NCBI RefSeq assembly: GCF_009617995.1
Contig: NZ_CP044129.1
Coordinates: forward strand, 744,001-808,000
Direction: 5' to 3'
Source of the DNA: Halomicrobium sp. LC1Hm
GTDB taxonomy: Archaea; Halobacteriota; Halobacteria; Halobacteriales; Haloarculaceae
Length of the DNA: 64,000 nt
Part shown: positions 41,965 to 51,717 of the stretch, piece by piece
Numbering within the stretch: position 1 is the first letter of the stretch
Layout: each line of letters begins with the position of its first letter
Position numbers and translations under genes: made by a program
Notes under the pieces: model-generated
Told to the model about the DNA's origin: nothing
Seen by the model: only the letters and a program-made list of their open reading frames with translations
The model's database searches: none

Positions 41965-43131
41965 ATGAGTGAGAAGTTTGCTCTTATCACAGATACGTTT
42001 CTTGGGAACCCGTCGCAGTACAGCGGTGTCGAAGCAAGCGATATGATTGGAGGTGCCGAGGTAAACCTGTATCGAATTGCTCAGATTCTCCTTGAGGAAG
42101 GACACGAAGTGACGGTGTATCAGAAGGACACAGGGAATCCGAATAATGAGTATGACGGGATCAAAATTGAGTATTTGCCGACTATTGGGTCAGGTACCAT
42201 GGAGCTCCTATCATTTAACATTCAATGGCAGCGAGCCTTAGCTCAAGACGAAATTGTCTATGTTCACTCGCCGGAGTATGCAATCCCCGACTTGAAACCA
42301 GTAGACGCACTAAATCAGCAGGGTATCACGTGGGACGCACCCTCTTCTAAGGACCTTAAGACTAGAGTCAAGCGGTATTTTCTTGGTCGACAGCTCTCGA
42401 AGACGCTTGTGCGGTGTACCGATAACGCGTTTCTGACCTATGTTCAGTCAGAGCATCCGACCGCACGAAACAATGTGTTTCCTATACCAAACGGAGTTGA
42501 TACAACGATATTCTCGCAAGACGTTGACCCAGTTAAGAATTCAACCAACCAAGCGTCAGAAGAGACGGTTATACTCTTCCCGCGCACGCTCCGACTTGCG
42601 AGAGGAGCACACTTAATCGTTGATGCACTAGCCGAACTACGGTCGAAGGGGTATGATGTGTCACTCTGGTTCCTTGGTGCCGAAAATATTACTGATGCAT
42701 CATCGATCCGGAGCCAGATTGAACGTAACGACCTGAGTGAAGTGGTAGAGTTTCTCGGGCACGTTCCCCATAAGGAGATGCCGCACTACTACGCCGCTGC
42801 TGATATCGTTGCGATTCCGACATACCATTCTGAGGGAACCTCATTATCGTGCCTTGAGGCGATGGCATGTGGTCGGCCAGTCGTGGTCACTGACATCGGT
42901 GGACTCAAAGAAATCATCTATCAGGATAAGGTGGACGGAGGGTTCAAGGTCAAACCCACAGGGAAGGCTCTCGCCACCGCCATTGAGAGGCTTGTCGAAG
43001 ACCCTGTTTTGCGAGATAATTTGGGTGAGAATGCGAGACAACGGGTAGTCAACTACTTCACGTTGGAGCGGTGGGAGCAGCAAATGCGAGAGTTCTTCTG
43101 CATGGTGTCGGAAAGACACAGCCAGAACTAA
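41965..43131 (+). CDS. Glycosyltransferase family 4
   Basis: A 388-aa GT-B enzyme. The N-terminal domain includes MIGGAEVNLYRIAQILLEEG, and the C-terminal domain has FPIPNGVDTTIF, RTLRLARGAHLIVDALAELR, VVEFLGHVPHKEMPHYYAAA and the donor-binding Glu segment EGTSLSCLEAMACGRPVV followed by DIGGLKEII. It transfers a sugar with retention from a nucleotide donor. The start at the ATG of MSEKFALITD is chosen; an in-frame codon 15 bp upstream adds nothing conserved. It is a single gene, ending in a T-run terminator. Confidence 0.9.
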   Translation: MSEKFALITDTFLGNPSQYSGVEASDMIGGAEVNLYRIAQILLEEGHEVTVYQKDTGNPNNEYDGIKIEYLPTIGSGTMELLSFNIQWQRALAQDEIVYVHSPEYAIPDLKPVDALNQQGITWDAPSSKDLKTRVKRYFLGRQLSKTLVRCTDNAFLTYVQSEHPTARNNVFPIPNGVDTTIFSQDVDPVKNSTNQASEETVILFPRTLRLARGAHLIVDALAELRSKGYDVSLWFLGAENITDASSIRSQIERNDLSEVVEFLGHVPHKEMPHYYAAADIVAIPTYHSEGTSLSCLEAMACGRPVVVTDIGGLKEIIYQDKVDGGFKVKPTGKALATAIERLVEDPVLRDNLGENARQRVVNYFTLERWEQQMREFFCMVSERHSQN

Positions 43132-43134
43132 TCG

Positions 43135-43140
43135 TTTTTT
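43135..43140 (+). terminator. T-run terminator after the GT4 gene
   Basis: Six consecutive T four bases after the TAA of the glycosyltransferase gene, typical of archaeal intrinsic termination. No hairpin is needed or seen. Confidence 0.4.
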
Positions 43141-43296
43141 ATTGGTCGGGATCGGGTCGCACTTGTGCGATGGAGTCATCAAATGGTGGGCTTTTTCTGA
43201 CCCTGGAGGCCATTCCCGGACTTTGATGTGGCGTATTCCGCTGGCCCAGCGGAGACACATCACAGATCTTCTTGATTAGTCTATACACATCCAAAG

Positions 43297-43710
43297 ATGC
43301 ACAACGAGATTTATTTTCCTCTTGCTTGACACGGATAGAGCCGCCATTTTCAGATGTCTAGGAGTTGCATCTCGAAATACGACACCTGTCCTTGGCTCTC
43401 TCAGCTTCAACGGATAGTGGACGAACGGGCGTACAGCAGTTCGATCTGGAGTCACCCAGGATACGTGTCAGTGTTCACCGGCGAACTACCTCCAGAGTAC
43501 GATGCCATTGATTGGGAATGACTCTTGAATAGTACCAGGTAATGTGCCTCAGAAGAAACGATTACCGAACGAAGTATGTCTCTCCACACTTATTATCATG
43601 TAACTTTAGTCACTCTGACGCACTTAACGTCCATCATGCTGATAACAACTTCGGTGAGCGGTGACCGTACCCCGACAGTGGGTCACAGGCAAACTGATTT
43701 CAATGAGAGG
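43297..43710 (+). pseudogene. Decayed partial duplicate of the sulfatase-fold gene at 48031
   Basis: This stretch aligns base by base with the promoter-proximal part of the gene at 48031-49479: ATGCACAACGAGATTTATTT against ATGCAACAACGAGATATTAT, TCCTCTTGCTTGACACGG against TCCTCTTGCTCGACACGG, ATCTGGAGTC, TTCACCGGCGAACTACCTCC, then CTGACGCACTTAACGTCCAT and further to about 43710. About 35 bp upstream of the start are also related. Single-base deletions and several stops (for example after GATTGGGAA) destroy the frame. The rest of the gene, about 1 kb, is missing. So this is a truncated, ageing copy made by duplication within the island. Confidence 0.85.
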
Positions 43711-43820
43711 TAGAGACATAGAGTATTACATGTGACCGAGTACGTGGATGTTAGCAATTGATTGAAGGATAAAAAATGTTGTATGATGAGAAGAAATCAA
43801 TCAACTTCAAGTTGTGTGCC

Positions 43821-44744
43821 TCACCGCCTCTGCAGCCACGTATTGAAGTAGTCAAACAAGAGTGCAATCGTACCGAACTGTACACCAATTATTAGACAGA
43901 GTATGGAGAGGAGGGCTTTCCCGGGCCAGAACTCCCTCGTCGCGTAGTAGTGGGTAGCCGTATCGAAGCCGAAAATTGCCCCACTACCCAGCAATGATAG
44001 TGAAATAATTCCAAAAAAGAACAGCGGATTCTGGAAGCGAATCACGCTGAGAATGGTTCGGATAACTGACCAAGCATGCCTAATTGGATGGGTCGACGAG
44101 TCAGCTTCATCGTTATAGTGCTCCTCAATGGCGACCTCCGAAACGGTGAGCCCAGCACGATCACAATGTATCAGCATTTCGGATTCAACACCCATCCCAA
44201 CCTGGATATCCCCAACTACCTCTAATGCATCACGGGAGAAGGATCGATATCCCGATTGGGTATCACAGACGGGGGACTCAAGTGTTAAATTCGTCGCACT
44301 GTCGAGCATCCATCGGCCAAAACACCGCGCAAAAGAAGGTTCCCCATCTCCCGTTAGTTGCCGACTGCCCACAACAACCTCAGCCTCACCTGCCTCTATC
44401 GGCGCTATCAGCTCTGGAATAGAACCGGCATTATGCTGTCCATCCGCATCGAGCGTCACGATCACCGAAGCCCCATAATCCATAGCCTGCTCAAATCCCA
44501 CTTTCAGGGCCGCTCCCTTACCTCTATTCGATCCAAGGGAGATGACTTCTGCACCCGCTGCTTCGGAAATAGCCGCTGTCCGGTCGTCAGAGCCGTCATC
44601 CACTACAATGATTATATCGACATACGGGAGTGTTTCCAAGACGACTGAGCCAATCGTCCGACCCTCATTATATGCGGGGATCACTGCACACCGCGATATC
44701 TCCGTCTTTGCCTCAGTTTGATCTGTCGCTAGTTCCTTACTCAT
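43821..44744 (-). CDS. Glycosyltransferase family 2 with C-terminal membrane helices (DPM1/GtrB-like)
   Basis: A 307-aa protein. The GT2 domain is of the polyprenyl-phosphate sugar type: VIPAYNEGRTIGSVVLET, IIIVVDDGSDDRTAAIS, NRGKGAALKVGFEQAM, VTLDADGQHNAGSIPEL (the D-A-D metal motif), VVGSRQL and DTQSGYRSFSRDALEVV. Two C-terminal hydrophobic helices follow (around residues 245-265 and 275-300). Such enzymes put a sugar on a polyprenyl phosphate for use on the outer side. The start ATG at 44744 overlaps the VTT-protein stop by 8 bp. Confidence 0.9.
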   Translation of the reverse strand: MSKELATDQTEAKTEISRCAVIPAYNEGRTIGSVVLETLPYVDIIIVVDDGSDDRTAAISEAAGAEVISLGSNRGKGAALKVGFEQAMDYGASVIVTLDADGQHNAGSIPELIAPIEAGEAEVVVGSRQLTGDGEPSFARCFGRWMLDSATNLTLESPVCDTQSGYRSFSRDALEVVGDIQVGMGVESEMLIHCDRAGLTVSEVAIEEHYNDEADSSTHPIRHAWSVIRTILSVIRFQNPLFFFGIISLSLLGSGAIFGFDTATHYYATREFWPGKALLSILCLIIGVQFGTIALLFDYFNTWLQRR

Positions 44745-45441
44745 TGTATGCACTCTCAGTTGGAATCTGCCTGTCTCTAATCCACTCGATAGCCGGTCTG
44801 AAAAGGAGCAAACCCGAAATCACCCCGCCAAAGATAATGACTCCCAATGGAGGTCGGCCAGGAGTCGTTGCGATACCACCTGCAACTGCCCCGCTGTAGC
44901 AATAAGCTCCCGCCCACGGGACCGCAGCCATAAGTGTCGCCAAGAGATAGATCGGGAGACGAACGTCGGCCATCCCCGCTGCCCAAGCAACGGGGTCTAA
45001 GGGCGTCGGAGAAAGCGAGGCTGCGAACATCCCGCGGTAAACACCAACACGGTCAAGGAGACTTTCGCTAACCGTTTGGAACCGTCCAACTCCGGGGATC
45101 CAAGCCGGTAATTGTCGGGAATATGTACCCAAATAGTATGCCGGCAAGCCGGTTATCACGGACCCAAGTACGACGATTGGGAGTCCTTGGATGATACCGA
45201 ACTTTGCCCCAACGAGAAATGAAAGCACTGCTGATGGAAACCCAGTCACCGGACGAATCAAGTACAACACGAATATTGCCATCACCAGCAATGGGGTGCT
45301 TTTTGTTGTGCTACTAACTGAGCCCCAGAGGTCCCATGCCGACACGTCCTGAAGAGCAATCCAAGTACCAAGGAAGACTAATGATAACAGCATAGCTCCC
45401 CATATAGCGGAAGAAGTGACGGATGACTGTTTACCAGTCAT
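44737..45441 (-). CDS. TVP38/TMEM64-family (VTT domain) membrane protein
   Basis: A 234-aa integral membrane protein with about six helices. The VTT/SNARE-associated core is visible: LIRPVTGFPSAVLSFLVGAKFG (the F-P-x-x-x-x-x-x-x-G-x-x-x-G pattern), GSVITGLPAYYLGTY and FAASLSPTPLDPVAWAAGMA. Bacterial DedA/VTT proteins move polyprenyl phosphates or other lipids across membranes. Here it lies between a polyprenyl-type glycosyltransferase and a methyltransferase, separated by 2 bp from the methyltransferase gene, so recycling of the lipid carrier is a reasonable inference. Confidence 0.83.
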   Translation of the reverse strand: MTGKQSSVTSSAIWGAMLLSLVFLGTWIALQDVSAWDLWGSVSSTTKSTPLLVMAIFVLYLIRPVTGFPSAVLSFLVGAKFGIIQGLPIVVLGSVITGLPAYYLGTYSRQLPAWIPGVGRFQTVSESLLDRVGVYRGMFAASLSPTPLDPVAWAAGMADVRLPIYLLATLMAAVPWAGAYCYSGAVAGGIATTPGRPPLGVIIFGGVISGLLLFRPAIEWIRDRQIPTESAYNE

Positions 45442-45443
45442 AA

Positions 45444-46178
45444 TTAGCTCCGATAGTCGAGTACTTCGAAGAGCGGTGTACCGATGCTGATAGTTCGCTT
45501 GCGAGCCGGTTTGCCGAACAGCTGTTCTACGGCTTCACCGACTTCATGAACAGACTTTGGATGATACTCTCCCGAAAAGCCGGCTATGCGTCGACCAACT
45601 CTGTACATCCAGTTTTCTGTCGGACCTGTCACAAGTAATTGACCTCCTGGGCTGATCACACGGCTGAGTTCAGAGAGGGGTCGTTCAAGTTCATCAAAAT
45701 GTTCGAGTACGTCCATCGCAACAATACAGTCGAACGAATTGTCCTTGAGCGGGAGGTGGGAAATATCCCCCTTCAAGATCTGTACCTGCGAACACGGCTG
45801 AAGGTATGCATTGGCCGCCTCTGGCGCGATATCGATACCAGTAACAGTCCGTTTTGGAGTTGTATCTAGCGTCTCAACAAGTGCACCTGCGCCACAACCA
45901 ACGTCCATCAAACGTCTCGCCTGATCGGAAATCCACTTGAGAACCGCATTGCCTCGAGCTTGGAAAAGCGCCCGGAGTAGTAGGTTCTCGTGTGTATAGC
46001 TTGGAATCGCAGATTCTTCGACTTGGCTCGACGCCAGTTCTGTGACTGCTTGTGAGAGGCGACTGCGATCCGGCGTGTAGGGTCCATCAACGACATCCTG
46101 CCAGCCATGAAGTCTAGCCACTAATCGAATTCCTGCTTGGCAGGCCCGAATGCGGAAGTTTGGATCGGTTCTGAACAT
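45444..46178 (-). CDS. Class I SAM-dependent methyltransferase
   Basis: A 244-aa protein. The Rossmann core is clear: RLMDVGCGAGALVETLD (motif I), TVTGIDIAPEAANAY, LKGDISHLPLKDNSFDCIVAMDVLEHFDE (motifs II/III) and PGGQLLVTGPTENWMYR. UbiE/Coq5-like methyltransferases in glycan clusters methylate sugars or lipid carriers. It is the first gene of a three-gene operon with the VTT protein and the GT2 (stop-to-start distance 2 bp). Confidence 0.88.
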   Translation of the reverse strand: MFRTDPNFRIRACQAGIRLVARLHGWQDVVDGPYTPDRSRLSQAVTELASSQVEESAIPSYTHENLLLRALFQARGNAVLKWISDQARRLMDVGCGAGALVETLDTTPKRTVTGIDIAPEAANAYLQPCSQVQILKGDISHLPLKDNSFDCIVAMDVLEHFDELERPLSELSRVISPGGQLLVTGPTENWMYRVGRRIAGFSGEYHPKSVHEVGEAVEQLFGKPARKRTISIGTPLFEVLDYRS

Positions 46179-46534
46179 TATTAGTGGCTATGTCTATAAT
46201 TATAGTTCATTCTAGAATGATTGGGAAACCATACGATGCGGTCGCCAGTACCGATGACCGGGTGAAGTCTCATTAATAGAATCATCCAAAATGATAGAAC
46301 ATTTTCTTTTACTTGAGTCCAAGAGTACATCCGGAGATTTGACCATTCCATTCTACCATAATTATATTGGATCCAACGCCATCCAAGTACAATTATTGCA
46401 TTCATAATCCAAGCTGTGAAATATGTCTAAATATAATATTTCAGTTATACATCGAATAATCTTGAAAGCGACTCGGTAAATAGATTCTGGTCCATTGAAG
46501 ATCAGACAGATACTCCACACTCGAAGGTTTCCGA
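46179..46534. other. AT-rich intergenic region, no gene seen
   Basis: 356 bp between two minus-strand genes. It must contain the promoter of the methyltransferase operon; the AT-rich stretch at 46190-46210 is a candidate. One 74-codon frame (46181-46405, minus) has no recognisable motif and no codon bias, so it is not called. Confidence 0.4.
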
Positions 46535-47770
46535 TCATTGGGACCTCAACCTCTGAATGATATCGTTAACTGGAATTAAATTCTGTTGCGACACTGTCCA
46601 AGCACCGTGGCCGGCTACTAAGACAAAGAAGGGACCAAGTGGGGCCCGGTATCGATAATGTTGTGTAAGGAATGTAAAGGCAACAACACCAGTCGTAGCA
46701 GCAATGGGAAGTAGCCAATATATACGACGGCTATACCTGATTCGGTTCCTGAGCAGGCTAATGGTGCCATATCCTGCCATCGGAATAATTATTAAAGATA
46801 CTATAGACCCAAATGCAAACACAATATTCCTCCTCCAAAACGGCATTAAAGGAATGTAAAAAAGTACAGCACGAGCCGTAGCCAACATTATATAGTGGTC
46901 GAGATTAGTGAGTAGGGTAACTAGCGATGAACTAGCTGCGGTGAAATTATAATCAAGACCTCCTGGAACTGGAATTCCCAGATTATGGTTGCGACCAATG
47001 AAAATCCATCCTTCTTGAAGGGATGCATTAAGGACCCTATCAATCCAGTCGGTGCGCCCGCCTAGTCCCATGATGATGACTGCGCCAATCACGGCTCCAA
47101 CTCGGGCGGGCCACTTACCGAGAAGATTGGGACGAAGTTCGGGTGCGGGATATAAGTCCATCGCAATTATAGTGGCTGCAATAGGAATACCAAAGGGACG
47201 GGTTGTGGCCATCCAGCCAAGTGTAATTAACGTGAGTACGCGGGAATTTCGGGTCTGCATATCTAGATGATAATCTAGCATAAGCATCATTACCACAAGA
47301 CTGAATATAAATACCGTTTCACTCATCAACCAAGTGGTCCATCTGAACGTTTCCAGATGGATAGTTAATAATGCTGGCGGGAGAAATACAAACCATCCCT
47401 CAAAATGGCGAGCAGAGATGAGGTAGACAATTACCACAGTAACAGAACTGATAGTCAGTTGAACCCAAATCCAGGCGCTAACGGATTGTCCTAACAGTTC
47501 GTAAATAGTACAGAATGGAATCGTCATTCCAGCGTATTCAGCTGCAGGTTGGAAATTTGAACCCGCAGGTTGTTGGAGAGCCGGTAGTAGCCCATCTTTC
47601 CATCGGGCGCAAGTTCCGATATACTCTCGCGAATCGGATATGACTCGGGGAGAACCATGTTTAATCTGCAAATAATATGAGGTCCTTAATCCCAAAGCCG
47701 CGAAAAAAAGGGAAAATGCGGAAAGTATCTGGTTTTTATTTGTAGAGACACCCTTCAATATCTCACTCAT
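46535..47770 (-). CDS. GT-C-like integral membrane protein
   Basis: A 411-aa protein with about ten hydrophobic helices. SDSREYIGTCARW near residue 45 is the acidic loop (first Asp-containing luminal loop) seen in GT39/GT-C membrane glycosyltransferases, and LETFRWTTWLMSETVFIF follows the usual second position. The C-terminus (THYRYRAPLGPFFVLVAGH) is typical of these proteins. It likely uses a polyprenyl-phosphate sugar outside the cell. A transport role or lipid-linked acceptor function cannot be excluded. Confidence 0.65.
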   Translation of the reverse strand: MSEILKGVSTNKNQILSAFSLFFAALGLRTSYYLQIKHGSPRVISDSREYIGTCARWKDGLLPALQQPAGSNFQPAAEYAGMTIPFCTIYELLGQSVSAWIWVQLTISSVTVVIVYLISARHFEGWFVFLPPALLTIHLETFRWTTWLMSETVFIFSLVVMMLMLDYHLDMQTRNSRVLTLITLGWMATTRPFGIPIAATIIAMDLYPAPELRPNLLGKWPARVGAVIGAVIIMGLGGRTDWIDRVLNASLQEGWIFIGRNHNLGIPVPGGLDYNFTAASSSLVTLLTNLDHYIMLATARAVLFYIPLMPFWRRNIVFAFGSIVSLIIIPMAGYGTISLLRNRIRYSRRIYWLLPIAATTGVVAFTFLTQHYRYRAPLGPFFVLVAGHGAWTVSQQNLIPVNDIIQRLRSQ

Positions 47771-47995
47771 TTAGGTGGCAGAATACTGGCAATCCTATTG
47801 TATAAATACTTCGGTACTACTGTTGTTCGGCAGGTCTGGCACAGTATACACCATTATTTGAACACTACTATAAGATAATAATCCAGACAGATATAACTGA
47901 ATATATTTTTCATCAAAAATCTAGTCTCGATTCACATCCAATAAACCTGGATCACTCCACATCCATATCTGAAGACTAACTCTGGGAGAGTCATA

Positions 47996-48006
47996 ACATA
48001 TATCTT
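47996..48006 (+). promoter_or_regulatory. TATA box of the sulfatase-fold gene
   Basis: ACATATATCTT lies 25-35 bp before the ATG at 48031. The same upstream region is partly preserved ahead of the decayed copy at 43297. Confidence 0.5.
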
Positions 48007-48030
48007 CTGGCTTAATCTAGGCACCTATAG

Positions 48031-49479
48031 ATGCAACAACGAGATATTATTTTCCTCTTGCTCGACACGGCTAGGGCCGACAGCTTTGGCTGTCTGGGTG
48101 CATCTCGAGATACGACTCCTGTCATCGACTCCCTTGCCTCTGACGGACTAGTGTACGAACAGGCATACAGTAACTCAATCTGGAGTCTCCCCGCATATGC
48201 CTCCATCTTCACCGGTGAACTACCTTCAGAACACGGTGCCGTCGACTGGAAACAGCATTTAGATGGTAACCCCTTGGTTGAGAATCTTAGGGCAAATGGG
48301 TACCGAACTGGGTGCGTATCTCCACACCTGTTGTCTGGCAATTTTGGCCTCTCTGACGCGTTTGACGTCCATCACATTGTAGACAACTTTGGTGAACGGT
48401 TACCTTATCCTAATGAGTCGGTCACGCAAACGATCAAGAGTCGGACGAAGAGTGGAAAATACAATTCATTGGGGGAGAAAGCAACCGATTTCATATCGCT
48501 GGCTGCAAGGCGTCGTAGCTACCAGGCAATCGTGAACGGGTTCGCGTATGTCCGGACAAAGATTCGCAACCATCGAGGGGATTGGGATGACGACGGTGCT
48601 GACGAAGTACTGAATCGCTCCCGAGAGTTCCTCGATAGCGGCGACGGTCCACGGTTTCTATTCGCGAATTTCATCGAACCACACGCCCCCTACCGGCCAC
48701 CGGCTGAGTACATTCACACCTACTTGGACGAGGACGTTAGCGTCGATAGATTAGAAGAGGCATTGTTGAAGAGCTTTGTGGGTGCTACCGCTGGCATTGA
48801 GACTATTGGGGAACGTGACTCGGAAATTCTTAGAGCGTTGTATGACGCAGAAGTCAGGTACCTTGACGACCGAATTGGTGAGTTTCTACAAAACGTGGAA
48901 GCACAGTCAGACGGTCCTGATCCCGTAGTCGTCATTGCGTCCGACCACGGCGATCTTTTCGGCAAGCACGGCATCTGGGGACACCAAGCAGTAATCGACC
49001 GCGACCTCGCGCATGTTCCGCTGATTGTCTCACATCCTGATCTCCCCTCTGGACGTGTTGAATCCCCGGTATCACTGCGACAACTCTATACATTTTTCAC
49101 CAATATAGCACAAGGAGACATCTGTCGCGTAGATCCGTGCGACACCGTCGTCACCGAATACTTCGGCTGGGATACACAGTTATCTATTGAGCCGTGGAAC
49201 GAGTATGAGAACGTGAGTGTTGACGAATATGGACAGTATCAGGTCACCCTGTTTCATAAAGACAAGTTAGTCCGCTTCGACTCAGCCGGCACCGCCGAGG
49301 CGTTTGATCTTGAGACAGACGAGCGACTGGAGGACGGGGCCACCAAGGGTGATCGAGAGTTCCTCGCAGAGACCGTTGGCGATCCGCATACGATCCACCG
49401 CGAATACCGGGAGAGTGAAGACGGTGACCCATTAAAGGGGGATTTACAAGACCATCTTGAGAATCTTGGATACATGTAA
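48031..49479 (+). CDS. Sulfatase-fold hydrolase/transferase
   Basis: A 482-aa alkaline-phosphatase-superfamily enzyme. First metal site: IIFLLLDTARADSFGCLG. Nucleophile region: SIWSLPAYASIFTGELPSEHG, where sulfatases have C-x-P-S-R; here the Cys position is Ser and the Arg is Tyr, so no formylglycine is expected and the reaction may be phospho-transfer or phosphoester hydrolysis. FANFIEPHAPY and VIASDHGDLFGKHGIWGH are the other metal sites. The C-terminus ends LENLGYM. No signal peptide is seen. A partial, decayed copy lies at 43297-43710, and a distant relative with a similar tail is at 59930-61282. Confidence 0.85.
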   Translation: MQQRDIIFLLLDTARADSFGCLGASRDTTPVIDSLASDGLVYEQAYSNSIWSLPAYASIFTGELPSEHGAVDWKQHLDGNPLVENLRANGYRTGCVSPHLLSGNFGLSDAFDVHHIVDNFGERLPYPNESVTQTIKSRTKSGKYNSLGEKATDFISLAARRRSYQAIVNGFAYVRTKIRNHRGDWDDDGADEVLNRSREFLDSGDGPRFLFANFIEPHAPYRPPAEYIHTYLDEDVSVDRLEEALLKSFVGATAGIETIGERDSEILRALYDAEVRYLDDRIGEFLQNVEAQSDGPDPVVVIASDHGDLFGKHGIWGHQAVIDRDLAHVPLIVSHPDLPSGRVESPVSLRQLYTFFTNIAQGDICRVDPCDTVVTEYFGWDTQLSIEPWNEYENVSVDEYGQYQVTLFHKDKLVRFDSAGTAEAFDLETDERLEDGATKGDREFLAETVGDPHTIHREYRESEDGDPLKGDLQDHLENLGYM

Positions 49480-49666
49480 AGGTGCAGCCTTTCAACTGGA
49501 AGAGGGACCTAGATTTTAATTCGATAGAATATTTATGGCAGCTAAAATATCTATTTACTGGATAGAAAAGGATATGGTTATATTATTCTGATATGAAAAT
49601 CACTCACTTGATAGATCATGTTTAGTTAAGCGTGGAAATTGAGACGCGAGAATCTCTTGGTGCTCT

Positions 49667-50301
49667 ATGCCAGAAATCCCTCGCTTCATTAGGTTAGAGA
49701 GTGGATTAATCTTGATTTTGTGAGGCGCGAGCGGACACCCAAGCTAGCGATGGCGCTGGGTATTCAAGGCCACGTTGCTGGACTCTCGCTGTCGAATACC
49801 GTCGATTTATTCGATTCACTGGGTGTCCAACGCAGCCGAAAAGCAATCCACGATTGGGTGCAGAAAGCCGATCTACAGCTAGATTCCGGTCGATTTCCAA
49901 ATCAGATCGCGCTGGACGAAACAGTGATTCGAATCAGCGATCAGCAATTTTGGCTGTACGCCGCTGCCGACCCCGCGACGAATGAACTACTTCACGTCCG
50001 CCTCTTTTCGACGACAACCACCGCTCTCACAGAGATATTTCTCCGTGAACTACAACAAAGGCACAATGTCGAAACTGCCAACTGCCTCGTTGATGGCGCT
50101 CAACACCTCCAAACTGCACTCCAACGAGCAAGGCTCCGATTTCAGATATCTCGCCACGGAAATCGGAATACTGTCGAACGGATGTTCTGAGAACTGAAGC
50201 GCCGAACTTCGTCGTTTTTGAACTGCTTCAGTCACGTCGAACCAGAGACAGTCGAAAAATGGCTCCAAGCCTTCACCAGCTTGCACAACACTCCAAATTA
50301 A
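49667..50301 (+). pseudogene. Decayed IS6-family transposase
   Basis: A broken DDE transposase of about 210 codons. LDFVRRERTPKLAMALGIQG, AGLSLSNTVDLFDSLGVQRS, IHDWVQKADLQLDSG, IALDETVIRISDQQFWLYAA, ATNELLHVRLFSTTTTA, LVDGAQHLQTALQRA, HGNRNTVERMF, then a TGA at 50188 and ELKRRTSSFLNCFSHVEPET to TAA at 50301. A frameshift near 49715 separates the first codons. It belongs to the haloarchaeal IS6 type; the ends were not identified. Confidence 0.82.
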
Positions 50302-50613
50302 ACACTACTATGCTCGAAACGATGCACTACCTCTTAGCCTGATTGGGTGCCGGCTGTTGCTATTAGTCAGTCTAAAGCCGGAGAGAAACTATGCTGACCA
50401 ACGGACGATCTACCAACAGCGGTCATGACCTTGCTGTGGGTATCAATGTCGAACTCGTCATCAAGAGAGCCGCTGTTGACTAGTTAGAGTCGAATCACGT
50501 TGTGTCTGCTTCTTTGTTGATGGCCTTCATTGAGACTTTGATTAATAGCGATAGAGTCATCTCCACGGGCCCGCGCCGGTTAGACTTAAGTATGACAGTC
50601 AGATGCCAATGAT
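50302..50613. other. Intergenic region after IS remnant, nothing seen
   Basis: 312 bp between the transposase remnant and the 3' end of wecB. Stops occur in all frames and no motif is recognised. It may hold the rest of the decayed element. Confidence 0.4.
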
Positions 50614-51717
50614 CTAGGCGTCACTAACAATGTAGTGTTCACTAAGGGTATCCAAGATCTGTTCCGCAGCCGTTCCGTCACCGAACGGATTTTCCCAGTC
50701 TACGTCAGTCTCAACCGCAGCCTTGACCCCAGTTGCGATTTTTGTTGGATCCACACCGACAAGTTCGTTGGCCCCTACCGTGACGGTCTCTGGACGTTCA
50801 GTGTTTGCTCTGACGGTAACACACGGGGTATCAAGAATACAACTCTCCTCCTGTACGCCGCCAGAGTCAGTCACCATCGCAGCTGCATGTTGCTCAAGAT
50901 GAAGGAAATCGAGGTAGTCGAGTGGTTCCACTATTCGGATATTCTCCGGTATCGAGAACTCGAATTCAGACAGGCGCTCCTCAGCACGTGGGTGGACAGG
51001 ATAGATCACCGGAAATCCGACACTGTCGGCCGCTCTTGAAACCCCCTCGATAATAGATCGAAACCGCCCTTTTACGTCGACGTTCTCGGACCTGTGGGCG
51101 GTCAAAACGAGATACTTGCCTGGAGAGATTTCGAACCTTTCGAGAACGGCACTCTCGCTTGTCGCGAGGTCGGCGTGTTGGTCCACTGCATCGACTACGG
51201 TGTTACCTGTGACAGTCACGCGGTCCGTTATACCCTCAGTGGCAAGATTCGCTGCTGCTGATTCAGTGGGTGCAAAGAGGTGATCACTTGCATGGTCTGT
51301 TAATACCCTGTTTATTTCTTCCGGCATCTTTCTGTCGTAACTCCGGAGGCCAGCTTCAATATGACCGAGTTTCGCGTCCATCTTACTTGTCACTATCGCA
51401 CCGGCAAGCACAGAGTTCGTGTCTCCTTGGACTAGTACCCATGCTGGGTCAATCTCATTGAGGGCTACCTCAATTTCGCGGATCATAACACCTGTCTGTT
51501 CACCGTGGCTGCTGGAGCCGACCCCAAGATCGTAATCTGGGGGGTCGAGGTTTAACTGGTCGAAGAAAACCGAACTCAAGTTACCCGAGTAGTGTTGGCC
51601 GGTGTGTACGAGGGTGTATGGATGGTCCCGTGACTCTAATTCGCGGAGGACTGGAGCGAGCTTGATTATTTCGGGCCGGGTGCCGAGGACCAGTGCGATC
51701 GTCTGTCTATCGGTCAT
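50614..51717 (-). CDS. wecB: UDP-N-acetylglucosamine 2-epimerase (non-hydrolysing)
   Basis: A 367-aa GT-B-like enzyme that converts UDP-GlcNAc to UDP-ManNAc. Signatures: VLGTRPEIIKLAPVLREL, LVHTGQHYS, VLVQGDTNSVLAGAI, HIEAGLRSYDRKMPEEINR, VTGNTVVDAV, LVLTAHRSENVD, VVEPLDYLDFL-type segment and MVTDSGGVQEESCILDTPCV, plus ANTERPETVTVGANELVG. This supplies ManNAc-type sugars for the surface glycan. It stands alone on the minus strand; TATA-like TTTATTAG at about 51752-51760 and TACTTAAAC nearer the start are both possible. Confidence 0.96.
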   Translation of the reverse strand: MTDRQTIALVLGTRPEIIKLAPVLRELESRDHPYTLVHTGQHYSGNLSSVFFDQLNLDPPDYDLGVGSSSHGEQTGVMIREIEVALNEIDPAWVLVQGDTNSVLAGAIVTSKMDAKLGHIEAGLRSYDRKMPEEINRVLTDHASDHLFAPTESAAANLATEGITDRVTVTGNTVVDAVDQHADLATSESAVLERFEISPGKYLVLTAHRSENVDVKGRFRSIIEGVSRAADSVGFPVIYPVHPRAEERLSEFEFSIPENIRIVEPLDYLDFLHLEQHAAAMVTDSGGVQEESCILDTPCVTVRANTERPETVTVGANELVGVDPTKIATGVKAAVETDVDWENPFGDGTAAEQILDTLSEHYIVSDA

